A stretch of 64,000 bases of DNA from UBA2365 sp964594045 (GCA_964594045.1 CAZQKR010000003.1:1-64000); one strand, 5' to 3'; shown: positions 46,101-53,106, counted from the stretch's first letter. The notes: generated by a model not told the origin, from the letters alone. Program-made: numbers and translations.

Positions 46101-46448
46101 GTTTTCGCGGAAAATCTGCCACCGAATCATACCCCGGAAAACAGATCTGTATTTTTTATGCCGCGGTTGATCGAACATTGTTTCCAGACTGCCGGTGTGC
46201 ACCAACTGGGTTTGGAGGGCATCATGGGATTGCCGGCGGGTGTGCGTTCGTTCAGCTTGTTCAGGCAATGGGACGGTAAAAAGAAATTGTTTGCATTGGT
46301 GGACAAAACGGATACAGGTTATCATGCAATGATCGCAGATGATCAGGGTTTGATCTACCTTGAACTGGATGGTTACACCACCGCTGAATTTCCGACACAA
46401 ACGGATGATGCCTTGTTGGAACCTTTCAGACAACTGGCTGGCAAATAA
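37146..46448 (+). CDS. PfaA-like multidomain synthase: KS-AT-KS-ACPx6-KR-DH
   Basis: A 3100-residue iterative type I polyketide/secondary-lipid synthase. KS1 (about 8-470): Cys217 in DAACASA, His351 in GHGTST, His391 in NVGHLKG. AT (about 597-905): GHSLGEYG with Ser697, SHAFHT (about 798-803), a malonyl-type pattern. KS2 (about 1003-1512): Cys1257 in NAACASL, His1405 in SHETYTP, His1445 in TGHPMG, so its triad is also intact. Six ACPs (about 1600-2240): each has LGIDTVKQAE, with Thr (1640, 1744, 1857, 1970, 2083, 2195) in place of the pantetheine Ser. KR (about 2260-2720): TGAAGSI near 2503, then SSIAGRFGNGGQVDYSSAND with Tyr about 2695. DH (about 2790-3090): DHQINQIPVLPG and IEHCFQ. No enoyl reductase or thioesterase was seen. 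It lies between the dehydrogenase and the PPTase gene. The product is unknown, perhaps a PUFA-like or aryl/alkyl lipid. Confidence 0.93.
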   Translation: MSNHFNKAVAIVGVGAVMPDAPTLPKFWDNIKKGVYSISDVPENRWKKSLYYDEDRKAPDKAYSTIGGWVKEFEFDPIKWRLPIPPKVSDLMDLTQKYAITATREALLDFDFENKNFDRERTAVILGNAMGGDQHLYSAGRALFPEFADALNNAEGFRSLPANVRKEIIEAANAGLSPHFVPITEDTMPGELSNIAAGRIAALWDFRGMNYTTDAACASALAGISSAVNGLLAHDYDLVVTGGTDANMSPSTFIKFCKIGALSARDSRPYSEGADGFVMGEGCTIFIMKRLEDAERDGDKIYAVFRSIGGSSDGKGKGITAPNPKGQILAVKRAYERIGISPASVGLIEGHGTSTTVGDASELQSLAEVFKPYNMPVGSIALGSVKSNVGHLKGGAGSAGMMKAVMALYEKVLPPSLNFFAPNPNVDFNKVPFKVNTTLQPWELNGQEVRRSGISAFGFGGTNFHVVLEEYVPGRIKHDDKTLHFIADIPQSGLSGQELKKPLRGAYVTGAGNTAGLLAALEKDLLKVKTGWAPEREAPLQRDLQSNIRICIDFKTPEELGDKLTRCINALKADNKSSWKVLNAKGIFFGEGKPGKAAYLFTGQGSQYVNMLKELKDTEAIVRETFREADEIMTPLLGKPLSEYIFVDGSDKSKVAKAEHDLMQTEITQPAMLCADVALYRLMKEYGIDADMVIGHSLGEYGALVASGALDFKDALLAVSARGHQMAKVNVTDKGKMAAVFASPEQIESILKQVDGYVVIANINSYGQSVIGGATEAVENAMILAKAAGYHVSSLPVSHAFHTDIVAPASGPLREVLSDFNLKKPVIPIISNVTGEFYPTDNWSKEEMLDLLSKQVASPVQFVKGINNLYQKGARIFVEMGPKKALNGFVRDITENLEGVTNLFTNHPKTGEYESFNQALCGLYAAGLGNGRNDEIKAQPAISPEAKVVQAPVSLASNIKVQDTARTEIPSFDKEARYLELGKMFVDFLEKAENKIHPGAGGFEEKEIWITGASLGLPGVERVFSDENVEKILRGDQFIRWIPDELQRKMVQKNITRLVKTGSNGPRFETIQGVDEVIKLAARRIDLDIVRDFDFPEERMAALDAVSALAIGAGLDAMRDAGIPLVMNYKTTSTGTKLPDRWLLPEDMRDDTGIIFASAFPGYDAFLDEIQRFKDDQAVKEKLALLENIRKKLVSLPGTTDLLNQVVQQILVLRTDLENNPYVFNRRFLFRVLSMGHAQFAEYIGARGPNSSMNAACASLTQAAGMASDWINAGRCNRVIVISADDITSDNMLPWYAAGFLATGAAATDARVEDAALPFDNRRHGMLIGMGGASLVIESKEIAQKRGISPIAQMMGSIFANSAFHGTRLDVSHIKFVMEKLIIDAENRWNINRFDIAKQMVFVSHETYTPARGGSASAEIEALRYVFRDKANDIVISNTKGFTGHPMGVGIEDTIAVKILETGIVPPVANFKEVDPELGNLNLSKGGSYNVNYALRLAAGFGSQISIVLYRWFPTQDNKRKSPGELGFRYRITDEHKWKNWLQSITGKPDPEIEIYKRTLRVSDPFVPMTNGKKEEIIPEAMAAPAKPIIREAEVPAAQVPSVSDPVKERILQLVSEKTGYSADMLAVDLDLEADLGIDTVKQAELFAEIRGLFDIPQDDSIVLSEFSTLQHIINFVYNKKPELAQQKSFAGQAVPTTATNVSQQPASNEVTAKIMALIAEKTGYPVEMLDLDLDLEADLGIDTVKQAELFADIRGLFDIPQDDSIALSEFPTLNHILEFVYSKKPELRAQATAAPVQTAATSAPVFADKTTENVALASGKSQVVEDILQLIAQKTGYPPDMLDLDLDLEADLGIDTVKQAELFADIRGLFDIPQDDSIALSEFPTLNHILEFVYSKKPELRAQATAAPVQTAATSAPVFADKTTENVALASGKSQVVEDILQLIAQKTGYPPDMLDLDLDLEADLGIDTVKQAELFADIRGLFDIPQDDSIALSEFPTLNHILEFVYSKKPELRAQATAAPVQTAATSAPVFADKTTENVALASGKSQVVEDILQLIAQKTGYPPDMLDLDLDLEADLGIDTVKQAELFADIRGLFNIPQDDSIALSEFPTLNHILGFVYSKRPDLKPGLTTDAVTAAARPVETQSTTPATSQTASGRGKIAQDIMQLISEKTGYPADMLDLDLDLEADLGIDTVKQAELFAEIRGLYKIPADDSIELSNYPTLNHIIGFVMERSPQAAVTSIEKTEQPGETTEKASTALQAGDLNAVSLIPRRVPVPVLRPVLELCKSTGIDLNGKRIIVKTDEGKVADALIRKLKSLKVEVLAIADNPDFDELDGRIKAWVETGNIHGVYWCSALDKEEDITKMSYEVWKMTTHSRIKLLYETMRQLELSGQKDVFLVSATRLGGHFGYDPKGALASSGGAVSGFTKAYKRENPDSLVKLVDFGPSGKATAMADILIQETLFDNGVVEVGYQNDRRWTIGLEERPQLTGNEGIALGKDTVYLITGAAGSIVSAITTDLAAANGGKFYLMDLTPEPDKDDKDILWFETDKEGLKKDLFDRLSKAGEKATPVKIDKMLAGIERKHAAFSAIRAIEQAGGTVHYFAVNLLDHDAVHAAVKMIMQNEKKLDVLLHAGGLEISKLLKDKSRDEFNLVFDVKADGWYNILSALGDFPLGAAVVFSSIAGRFGNGGQVDYSSANDLLCKSVSSFKNNRKGTRGIALDWTAWGGIGMAVRGSIPMVMKQAGIDMLPPESGIPFIRKELMASDETVEVVVAQSLGLMLKEFDPQGGIDVQKAAVLLKDHIMMDKVSEMGLYGGFTVAVNLEPAKQGFLFDHQINQIPVLPGVMGIEAMAATAGAFLPELHVQAVQNVSFLAPFKFYKSEPREVFVTVRFSAAGKNIKAHCELFGLRKLVGQDEAQKTIHFRSEVLLGKDAVTNPDSIDKKLLKKAAKAFVLKAEDIYKVYFHGPAYQVIDEIWMKGEQMIGVFAENLPPNHTPENRSVFFMPRLIEHCFQTAGVHQLGLEGIMGLPAGVRSFSLFRQWDGKKKLFALVDKTDTGYHAMIADDQGLIYLELDGYTTAEFPTQTDDALLEPFRQLAGK
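42348..43364 (+). repeat. Three identical 339-bp tandem repeats encoding ACP units
   Basis: Copies at 42348-42686, 42687-43025 and 43026-43364 look identical base for base and encode 113 residues each (end of one ACP, a linker of about 50 residues starting AQATAAPVQT, then the start of the next ACP). The flanking ACPs 1, 5 (second half) and 6 are diverged at DNA level. This points to recent unequal crossing-over or gene conversion within the gene. Confidence 0.95.
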
Positions 46449-46455
46449 AAAACAA

Positions 46456-47154
46456 ATGACCATTTATGGTTTTAAAAGAGATCAGGAGGATGTTCCTATT
46501 CACTTGGAATGGTTGCATCCTCTTGAAATCGAATATCACGAAACCTTAAAGTTCGAAAAAAGGAGAAATGACTGGTTGCTCGGCAGATGGACTTCCAAAC
46601 TGCTGCTACAACAGGTACTGTTTCCTGACGCTGCCTTGAACGATATAGAGATACGAAAAGGCCCTAACAGAGAACCATTGGTTTATTACAGGGAACATCC
46701 GGTTTCATCCAGGCTTTCCATCAGTCACAGCCATGGCAGGGCATTTTGTGTTCTCGTAAAGGAGGATATGCAGTTGGGATGTGATCTCGAAAAAGTGGAA
46801 AACCGGAATGAATCCTTCATCCGGGATTATTTTACAAACAGCGAGCGGAGATCATTTGGGGCGCATTATCATAGTATGTTGGATCAGGATGCTTTTTTTA
46901 CTTTGCTTTGGAGCGCCAAGGAAAGCGTCATGAAGGCTAGTCTGAGCGGATTGAGCATTCCGCCGAAAGACCTTGAATTGAAGCAGATCAGCGATATCAG
47001 ACAAGGAGACTGGGCAGAAATTTTCCTTCAGAATCTCAGAAACGGAAGCAGGTTTTCCGGACTTTTCAGGCTGGAAGAAGGCTTTGTATGGGTAGTTTTG
47101 ACAGAAGATGAAAATAAGGATCAAAACATGATTGATTTGGTTTGTCTTGAGTAA
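46456..47154 (+). CDS. Sfp-type 4'-phosphopantetheinyl transferase
   Basis: A 232-residue transferase that should attach the CoA-derived pantetheine arm to carrier proteins. The Mg-binding motif is GCDLEKV (about residues 110-116) and the second motif is WSAKESVMKA (about 151-160), with the Lys and Glu of the W-x-x-K-E-x-x-x-K-A pattern present. RLSISHSHGRAF (about 88-99) is the conserved His region. It begins 7 bp after the synthase stop and is surely its partner. The interest is that its ACP targets carry Thr rather than Ser. An upstream in-frame ATG lies inside the synthase; I prefer 46456 for normal family length. Confidence 0.92.
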   Translation: MTIYGFKRDQEDVPIHLEWLHPLEIEYHETLKFEKRRNDWLLGRWTSKLLLQQVLFPDAALNDIEIRKGPNREPLVYYREHPVSSRLSISHSHGRAFCVLVKEDMQLGCDLEKVENRNESFIRDYFTNSERRSFGAHYHSMLDQDAFFTLLWSAKESVMKASLSGLSIPPKDLELKQISDIRQGDWAEIFLQNLRNGSRFSGLFRLEEGFVWVVLTEDENKDQNMIDLVCLE

Positions 47155-47393
47155 AAAACCGGAGTTACTGATGAAGGCAATTTTTGGCTATCTTGTGACA
47201 GGATTTGATCCATTTGGTCGTCAAATGATCATAATTTACTCTAAAACTATGGTTCACTATTTAAGATCAGTCAGGGATTTAAATTCAGTGCACGGGAAAT
47301 TCATTCAATTGAATTGCCGGTAAGAAAGAATTGGAGCAAAGCAATGATTAAACTTTTAAACTAGGATCAAGTCTAAATATCAGATTTTAAAAA

Positions 47394-48707
47394 ATGAAAA
47401 AATTACTCCTTTTTTCAATATTTTTGGGCTTTACAGGTTTTTTAACATCAACGAAAGCTCAAAGCCTTTACTTTCCCCCATTAAGCGTTACTGAGACCTG
47501 GGACACCATATCTCCTACTTCACTGGGTTGGTGCATAGATGAAATTGACAATTTATTTGAATATTTGCAAGAGCAAGACACAAAAGGTTTTATTGTACTT
47601 AAAGACGGGAAAATCGTTTTAGAAAAATACTTTGGCACATTTACACAAGACAGTTTGTGGTATTGGGCATCGGCGGGAAAAACGATCACTGCCTTTTTAA
47701 CCGGCAAAGCACAGGAAGAAAATTATTTATCCCTCAACGATCCATCTTTACAATATCTGGGACATGGCTGGACCAGTTGTACCCCAACCCAGGAAGAAAA
47801 AATCAGTATTTGGAATCAGTTGACCATGACTTCCGGGCTTGACGATGGAGTTCCGGACAATCATTGCACCATTGATACTTGTTTGAACTACCTGGCTGAC
47901 GCTGGCACCCGGTGGGCTTATCACAATGCGCCGTATACACTTTTGGAAAGGGTTTTGACAACAGCAACTGGCTTACCGATCAACACCTACACAAATACCA
48001 GACTTAAATCAAAGACTGGAATGACCGGCGTCTGGGCTTATGTAGATTACAACAATGTGTTCTTCAGCAAAGTCAGAAGTATGGCTCGTTTCGGACTGTT
48101 GATACAAAATAATGGTATCTGGAATACGGATACTTTGCTGCATGATACTGCATACATCCACCAAATGACGAACACGTCACAAAATCTGAATCTTTCTTAT
48201 GGCTATTTGTGGTGGCTGAACGGTAAATCATCTTTTATGCTTCCAACATCTCAAATTGTTTTTCCAGGCTCCTTTGCTCCTGCTGCTCCGCAAGATATGT
48301 TTGCAGCCCTTGGTAAAAACGGACAAATTCTGAGTATTTCAAAAAGCTTGGGTTTAGTTGTCGTCAGAATGGGCAACCAGGCGACCGGAGGTGAAGTGTC
48401 TGTACAATTGTGTAACCGTATATGGGAAAAACTCAATGATGTGATGTGCAATACATCTGCTGTTGATGGAACCAGATGGAATAAACAAGCCATTTCAATC
48501 TTCCCGAATCCTGCAAATACTGAAGTGAATATTGTTTTGCCTTCAGGAGCCGATGCCCGGATTGACATTACAAATGCCACAGGTCAACTGGTCCTTAGCG
48601 TACAAAACAAAAGTGTAATTGATATTGCTAACCTGCAAAGCGGTTTGTATTTTATTTCGGTAAAAGAGGGACTTCAGATCTATACTCGAAAACTGATCAA
48701 GCTGTAA
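47394..48707 (+). CDS. Serine hydrolase (beta-lactamase/class C fold) with type IX secretion signal
   Basis: A 437-residue secreted protein. A signal peptide (about residues 1-22, ending TKAQ) is followed by a beta-lactamase-family domain (about 30-350) with the S-x-x-K motif in WASAGKTITAF (Ser about 92), the Y-x-N-like YHNAPY (about 181-186) and late strand motifs. The C-terminal 75 residues are a type IX (Por) sorting domain: SIFPNPANTEVNI, GADARIDITNATGQLVL and the final GLYFISVK...RKLIKL. So it should be exported across the outer membrane and anchored or released. It may be an esterase, peptidase or DD-peptidase-like enzyme; substrate unknown. It is preceded by about 240 bp without a gene. 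Confidence 0.88.
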   Translation: MKKLLLFSIFLGFTGFLTSTKAQSLYFPPLSVTETWDTISPTSLGWCIDEIDNLFEYLQEQDTKGFIVLKDGKIVLEKYFGTFTQDSLWYWASAGKTITAFLTGKAQEENYLSLNDPSLQYLGHGWTSCTPTQEEKISIWNQLTMTSGLDDGVPDNHCTIDTCLNYLADAGTRWAYHNAPYTLLERVLTTATGLPINTYTNTRLKSKTGMTGVWAYVDYNNVFFSKVRSMARFGLLIQNNGIWNTDTLLHDTAYIHQMTNTSQNLNLSYGYLWWLNGKSSFMLPTSQIVFPGSFAPAAPQDMFAALGKNGQILSISKSLGLVVVRMGNQATGGEVSVQLCNRIWEKLNDVMCNTSAVDGTRWNKQAISIFPNPANTEVNIVLPSGADARIDITNATGQLVLSVQNKSVIDIANLQSGLYFISVKEGLQIYTRKLIKL

Positions 48708-48998
48708 GCAGATGTTCAAAAAGGGGGCTGAAAATGGTGAGCTGTTTATCGCTTTTGAGGTCCAAATATGAAAATGAGTGATCTTATAAACTTTTGTGTC
48801 TGGATATCACTCAGAAACAATGAAATCTGTACTTTCTGTCAGGCCTGAACATTTTTCCCAAACCTTATGTTAAAATCTGCGAAAACCGGTGGATTTCGTT
48901 TCAAATGAGTAACTTTACGAGTTATTGAAATGCTATAAAATTTGATTCTCTTTAACAAACTCATTTGGATTTGATGATCAACTCAAGAAATTGCTGAC

Positions 48999-49427
48999 AT
49001 GTTAAAACTGAAAAAAGCGCAACTTGAAGACATAGCTGAAGACCTGGATTGCGGGATGCGGTGTTTCTACAACCTCAAAACCGGTGAGATCAAAACAATA
49101 CTCAATTTTGACAGCTGGATTGATGCAGACGAAGAATTATGGGAGGATGTAACTAATGAAATTGAAAATAACCAGGCTGATTATGTCGAATTCGAAGGAT
49201 TTGATTCTCATGATTCTTTCAGGATAATGGTCGATTTTGCTGAGACGGTTGATGATGCACGATTGCAGGACAAATTGATAAACGCACTGAACAGACCAAA
49301 GCCTTTTCAAAACTTTAAATGGCACATTGACAATTCCGGTGAATACCGGCAGCAATGGTTCGATTTCAAGAAAAAGAGGTATATACAATGGGTTCAGGAG
49401 CAGGCTGAATTAAAAAATCTGTATTAA
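48999..49427 (+). CDS. UPF0158 family protein
   Basis: A 142-residue acidic cytoplasmic protein of the UPF0158 family (PF03682), of unknown function. Family features visible are an N-terminal LEDIAEDLDCGMRCFYNLKTGE, a central DSHDSFRIMVDFAETVDD and the C-terminal IDNSGEYRQQWFDFKK. It has no signal peptide and no membrane segment. It stands alone; 290 bp upstream hold no gene. Confidence 0.85.
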   Translation: MLKLKKAQLEDIAEDLDCGMRCFYNLKTGEIKTILNFDSWIDADEELWEDVTNEIENNQADYVEFEGFDSHDSFRIMVDFAETVDDARLQDKLINALNRPKPFQNFKWHIDNSGEYRQQWFDFKKKRYIQWVQEQAELKNLY

Positions 49428-49630
49428 CAGAAAATTCCGGTGTTGGCTTAGGTGAAAAAATACACAATACATTCTGATCATTTCCGGAAAGAATGTGTCT
49501 GTTGTAAACGAATACTTTCCCGTTCTGTATATTTGCATATATGTATGCTGTAGTTTTCATTTATGAATGGAAACGGGCAAATTATTATATCATCAACGTC
49601 CGGATAGGTTATTAACCCTTATAAAACATC

Positions 49631-51001
49631 ATGGTGAACAGATCTTTTTCCCTCATCACAGTATATCTCTGCCTGATCACATTGAGCATGAGCTGTTCAA
49701 GCGTAATATTGATCGATAAAAATCCAAATCTTGTTTACCTGGCATACAAACCGGATCGTTCGGACCGGATTTTAGACAGAAAAATATATTATGAAAAGCT
49801 CCAGGGCTTCTGGCTGGGTAGCTGTATAGCCAACTGGACCGGGCTGGTGACTGAAATGGATAAGATCGGAAATATCGGGGAGATCAAAACCGGAGATTTT
49901 TACACACGTGAAGATTGGGGAAAGCCCGATTTGCCCAGTATCTGGGCACAGGGCATTCCCAGCAACCTTTCTCCAAACATTGATTTTGTATTTGCCGGGC
50001 AGGACAGCATCTGGGGTTCTGATGACGATACCGATATTGAATACATTTACCAGGAACTTTTGTTAAAACAGAAGACTTCCATTTTGAGCGGAGAACAGAT
50101 CCGCAACGGATGGCTGAAGCATATCAGGCATGAAGAAGAAAATTATCTTTGGGTGTCCAACCAGAAAGCTTTTGACCTGATGAAGGCGGGTGCAATACCA
50201 CCGTCTACAGGCGATCCAAAGCATAATCCCGAATACGAAATGATCGACGCTCAGCTTACTACCGAGATTTTTGGCCTTTATGCTCCTGCGCGGCCCGATA
50301 TTGCCCTGAAAATGGCGCTTTTACCCATTCAAAATACGGCCAGGGAAAACAGTCAGTGGATCTCAGAATTTTATGTGTCCATGTTTTCTCTTGCTTCGGC
50401 AGTGGATCCGGTATTACCGATAAAAGAACAGATCTTTTGGATTGCCGAACAGGCTAAACAAACCTTACCGGAAAGCTCTTATGCACACAAAATGTATGAA
50501 TTCGTAAAATCAAAATACGAAGAAGGAATTCCGTGGGAACAGGCAAGGGATTCAGTGTATCAGCGTTACCAGGTTGAACAAATGGACGGTTATGATCTGA
50601 CCGCCAGGAACCTGTATTGCAATGGCTGTTTTGCTGCCGGGATCAACTTTGCCGCCAGCCTGGTCAGTCTTTTTTACGGGGGTGGCGACCTGAAGGAGAC
50701 CATTAAGATCGGAACACTTGCCGGTTGGGATTCGGACAATCCCACCGCTACCTGGGGCGGATTGATCGGGTTTATGATCGGCAAGAAGGGTGTTGAAAAG
50801 GCTTTCAACAGAAAGTTTTCCAACCGTTTTGACATCCACAGAACGCGGGTTGGATTTGATCATGGAGGAGTGGACAATTTTGAAAATATGGCCATGAAAG
50901 GCATCCACATCATTGACAGGGTGGTTCAGGAAGAAATGAAAGGCGGGATTGACCTTAAAGAAAACGTTTGGTATATTCCCCAATATTGTAGTTTTTTATG
51001 A
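49631..51001 (+). CDS. Lipoprotein of the ADP-ribosylglycohydrolase fold
   Basis: A 456-residue protein with an N-terminal signal peptide and lipobox (LSMSC, Cys about residue 22), so it should be attached to a membrane outside the cytoplasm. The mature part has the ADP-ribosylglycohydrolase layout: YYEKLQGFWLGSCIANWTG (first helix, where the usual G-D is changed), the acidic metal site WGSDDDTDIEY (about 136-146) and GWDSDNPTATWGGLIGFMIG (about 365-384; the canonical D-x-D-T is D-S-D-N). Two of the three metal motifs keep their Asp residues. Most family members are cytoplasmic, so a lipidated one may act on extracellular nucleosides, ADP-ribosylated targets or another substrate. Confidence 0.82.
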   Translation: MVNRSFSLITVYLCLITLSMSCSSVILIDKNPNLVYLAYKPDRSDRILDRKIYYEKLQGFWLGSCIANWTGLVTEMDKIGNIGEIKTGDFYTREDWGKPDLPSIWAQGIPSNLSPNIDFVFAGQDSIWGSDDDTDIEYIYQELLLKQKTSILSGEQIRNGWLKHIRHEEENYLWVSNQKAFDLMKAGAIPPSTGDPKHNPEYEMIDAQLTTEIFGLYAPARPDIALKMALLPIQNTARENSQWISEFYVSMFSLASAVDPVLPIKEQIFWIAEQAKQTLPESSYAHKMYEFVKSKYEEGIPWEQARDSVYQRYQVEQMDGYDLTARNLYCNGCFAAGINFAASLVSLFYGGGDLKETIKIGTLAGWDSDNPTATWGGLIGFMIGKKGVEKAFNRKFSNRFDIHRTRVGFDHGGVDNFENMAMKGIHIIDRVVQEEMKGGIDLKENVWYIPQYCSFL

Positions 51002-51128
51002 TCCAACCGGAAATTGCTTTATTGACTACATCGTAGTGACATATTGTGCAAAGTGATGGTAAAAATTTCAAGGGATTTTCCATTATTTTCAAAAGCTTAT
51101 ACCGGAAAAAGAACCGAACAGATGTTAC

Positions 51129-51494
51129 TTAAATTTTTATATCCTCACCACTGACATCTATTCCATATTCCTGCATCAATTTGAAACCATATTGCCTTAA
51201 GTCACCGATGACCGGTATGGTATTTTTGCCTCGAATGGTAAGGGAATATTCCACTTTAGGTGGTACAACCGCATAAACTTCCCTGTGGATAAATCCATCT
51301 TCTTCCAGTTCACGTAAAGAACTTGTCAGCATTTTATGTGTGACCTTTGGCATGGTCTTTTTGAGTTCCCCGTATCGCATAGTTTTATCCCTTAGCCTCC
51401 AGAGTATGGGCATTTTCCATGTACCACCAATCCTGTCCATAACAAATTCGACGGAGTTGTAATACAATTTATTGTGAAATATAAATTCCGGCAT
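51129..51494 (-). CDS. HxlR-family transcriptional regulator
   Basis: A 121-residue winged-helix DNA-binding protein. Family motifs: VMDRIGGTWKMPILWRL (about residues 18-34), MRYGELKKTMPKVTHKMLTSSLRELEEDGFI (recognition helix region, about 39-69) and VEYSLTIRGK (wing). HxlR-type proteins often sense aldehydes, quinones or thiol stress and control divergent oxidoreductase genes. No Cys is present in the usual sensing position. Its promoter overlaps that of the divergent DJ-1-like operon, so it likely controls that operon and itself. Confidence 0.9.
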   Translation of the reverse strand: MPEFIFHNKLYYNSVEFVMDRIGGTWKMPILWRLRDKTMRYGELKKTMPKVTHKMLTSSLRELEEDGFIHREVYAVVPPKVEYSLTIRGKNTIPVIGDLRQYGFKLMQEYGIDVSGEDIKI

Positions 51495-51560
51495 TCCTTA
51501 AGTGTCTTATTATCAATATACTTTCTAATTAGTGTGTATCTACCATTTCAGTAAATATAA

Positions 51561-51590
51561 TTGCAAAAATACCATTTAAATATAGTTTTG
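51561..51590 (+). promoter_or_regulatory. Promoter of the DJ-1/SDR operon
   Basis: TTG (51561-51563), 19-nt spacer, TAGTTTTG (51583-51590), exact -7 match, 23 bp before the ATG at 51614. It overlaps a minus-strand promoter for the HxlR gene. Confidence 0.5.
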
Positions 51591-51594
51591 CCAA
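51564..51594 (-). promoter_or_regulatory. Divergent promoter of the HxlR gene
   Basis: On the minus strand TTG (51594-51592), 20-nt spacer, TATTTTTG (51571-51564), exact -7 match. It shares nearly the same 30 bp with the plus-strand promoter, so a single bound regulator could block both. Confidence 0.45.
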
Positions 51595-51613
51595 AAAATT
51601 AAATAATTAAACA

Positions 51614-52456
51614 ATGAAAAAGTATTTATTCACATTCACGATGGTCGCTATTACCACTTTAGCGTCACTTGCACAAACGGGAAGTAAAAATAGCAATGTG
51701 GTAGAAAAACAACATTATGTACATTTTCATGGATCTCCCTCTAAGGGGAAAATTCTGATGATTGCCAGCAGTCCTGCCGTTTCAGGGCAGACAGGTTGGC
51801 CGATCGGATTTTGGGCAGCTGAACTTACTCACCCGATGCGCATATTTCAGGAGGCAGGTTATGAAATTGTTTTGGGTTCCACTCAGGGTGGAAAAATTGA
51901 AATGGATAGTTATTCAGATCCCAGGGATCCCAGTGGTTATTCCGCTCATGATGTCATTACCCTTGGTTATATGCAACAGGATTGGTTTTGGAAAATGCTT
52001 GAAAACACTAAAAAGCTTTCTGATGTCAGACTAAACGATTATGATGCGATTTTCCTTGTTGGCGGGCAGGCTCCAATGTATACATTTAAAGGTAATAAGG
52101 AACTGCAAAAACTTTTTGTAAGTTTTTACGAGGAGGGAAAACCTTCGGCTGCAGTCTGCCATTCCACTACTTTGTTGTTGGAAGCTAAAAAATCGAATGG
52201 TGAACTTTTGGTCAAGGGTAAAACCTGGACTGGCTTTGCCAATTCAGAAGAAGACTTTGCCGATAAGGCTGTAGGTTTGAAAATCCAGCCATACCGGATT
52301 GAAGATGAAGCCAGGAAAATATCGGACACTACGTTTAAAGTTGCTGATGCTTTTGCTGCCTTTGCGATTGCTGACGGAAACCTGATTACCGGGCAACAGC
52401 AAAATTCAGGCAAAGCTGCAGCCAGAATGGTGGTTGAAATGCTTTCCGGAAAATGA
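51614..52456 (+). CDS. DJ-1/PfpI-family protein with signal peptide
   Basis: A 280-residue member of the type 1 glutamine amidotransferase-like (DJ-1/PfpI) family. A signal peptide (about residues 1-20, MVAITTLASLAQ) marks it as exported. The nucleophile-elbow Cys is in AAVCHSTTLLL (about residues 178-188), preceded by YDAIFLVGGQAPMY. This group (HSP31-like) usually acts as glyoxalase, deglycase or chaperone in electrophile stress. It is the first gene of the operon divergent from the HxlR regulator and overlaps the next gene by 4 bp. Confidence 0.88.
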   Translation: MKKYLFTFTMVAITTLASLAQTGSKNSNVVEKQHYVHFHGSPSKGKILMIASSPAVSGQTGWPIGFWAAELTHPMRIFQEAGYEIVLGSTQGGKIEMDSYSDPRDPSGYSAHDVITLGYMQQDWFWKMLENTKKLSDVRLNDYDAIFLVGGQAPMYTFKGNKELQKLFVSFYEEGKPSAAVCHSTTLLLEAKKSNGELLVKGKTWTGFANSEEDFADKAVGLKIQPYRIEDEARKISDTTFKVADAFAAFAIADGNLITGQQQNSGKAAARMVVEMLSGK

Positions 52457-53106
52457 GCAGGTATCTGATTTTTATATTGGTGACAGTATCCCTTTGCGGG
52501 GGTACTGTCGCTGCACAAATCCCGGTGGAGGTATATGCAGGAAATGAAAAAACAACCTTGGACATTATGTTTTTTAAGTATTTCGGGCACAAAGATGATA
52601 CTCCTTCAAGGGTACTATTCTTCAACCGTAACAGGGTGAGCCTGGATTATGAAATGTCAGCCTCCAACAAACTTCCCCAGTTTGGTTTTACAGAGGCAAT
52701 TTCATATATCCACCCAAAATTAAAAGGCTTTGCACCGGTAATGATCACACAGATTTTCAATTCCGGGATTTATCCCAAGGCTGGCATTCAATATGTTTAT
52801 ATGAATCCGCATTTGACTTTTTTCAGTTGGCTTGTTGCTGAAACCAGCATGGAAACTTCCATAGATTATTATTTCCTCTTTCGCTATACACCGGCAATAT
52901 CAGCCAGGCTGAACCTTTTTGTTCAAATTGAATCTTTAAATAATTACAGGCCTGATCCGGCATTTTTCCAGTTTTACCAGCGATTTCGGATTGGGTTGAA
53001 GAAAAATCGCATACAATTTGGCTTGGGATCTGATCTTTCACAAACCGGAAATAATACTTTTGATCATAAATCAAATGCTGGCGTATTTTCAAGGTATGAA
53101 TTTTAA
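52453..53106 (+). CDS. Secreted hypothetical protein, probable outer-membrane barrel
   Basis: A 217-residue protein starting with an ATGA overlap with the DJ-1-like gene. It has a signal peptide (MSRYLIFILVTVSLCGGTVAAQ). The rest alternates short beta-strand segments (VLFFNRNRVSLDYEM, YPKAGIQYVYMNPHLTFF, DYYFLFRYTPAISARLNLFVQ) and ends in VFSRYEF with a terminal Phe, typical of small outer-membrane barrels. I do not recognise a named family. Its place inside a redox-stress operon suggests an envelope task, but nothing in the sequence shows one. Confidence 0.65.
   Translation: MSRYLIFILVTVSLCGGTVAAQIPVEVYAGNEKTTLDIMFFKYFGHKDDTPSRVLFFNRNRVSLDYEMSASNKLPQFGFTEAISYIHPKLKGFAPVMITQIFNSGIYPKAGIQYVYMNPHLTFFSWLVAETSMETSIDYYFLFRYTPAISARLNLFVQIESLNNYRPDPAFFQFYQRFRIGLKKNRIQFGLGSDLSQTGNNTFDHKSNAGVFSRYEF

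Noticed and set aside
45789..46463. A 224-codon minus-strand frame opposite the DH domain
   Set aside because: Opposite a clear dehydratase domain and lacking any family features.
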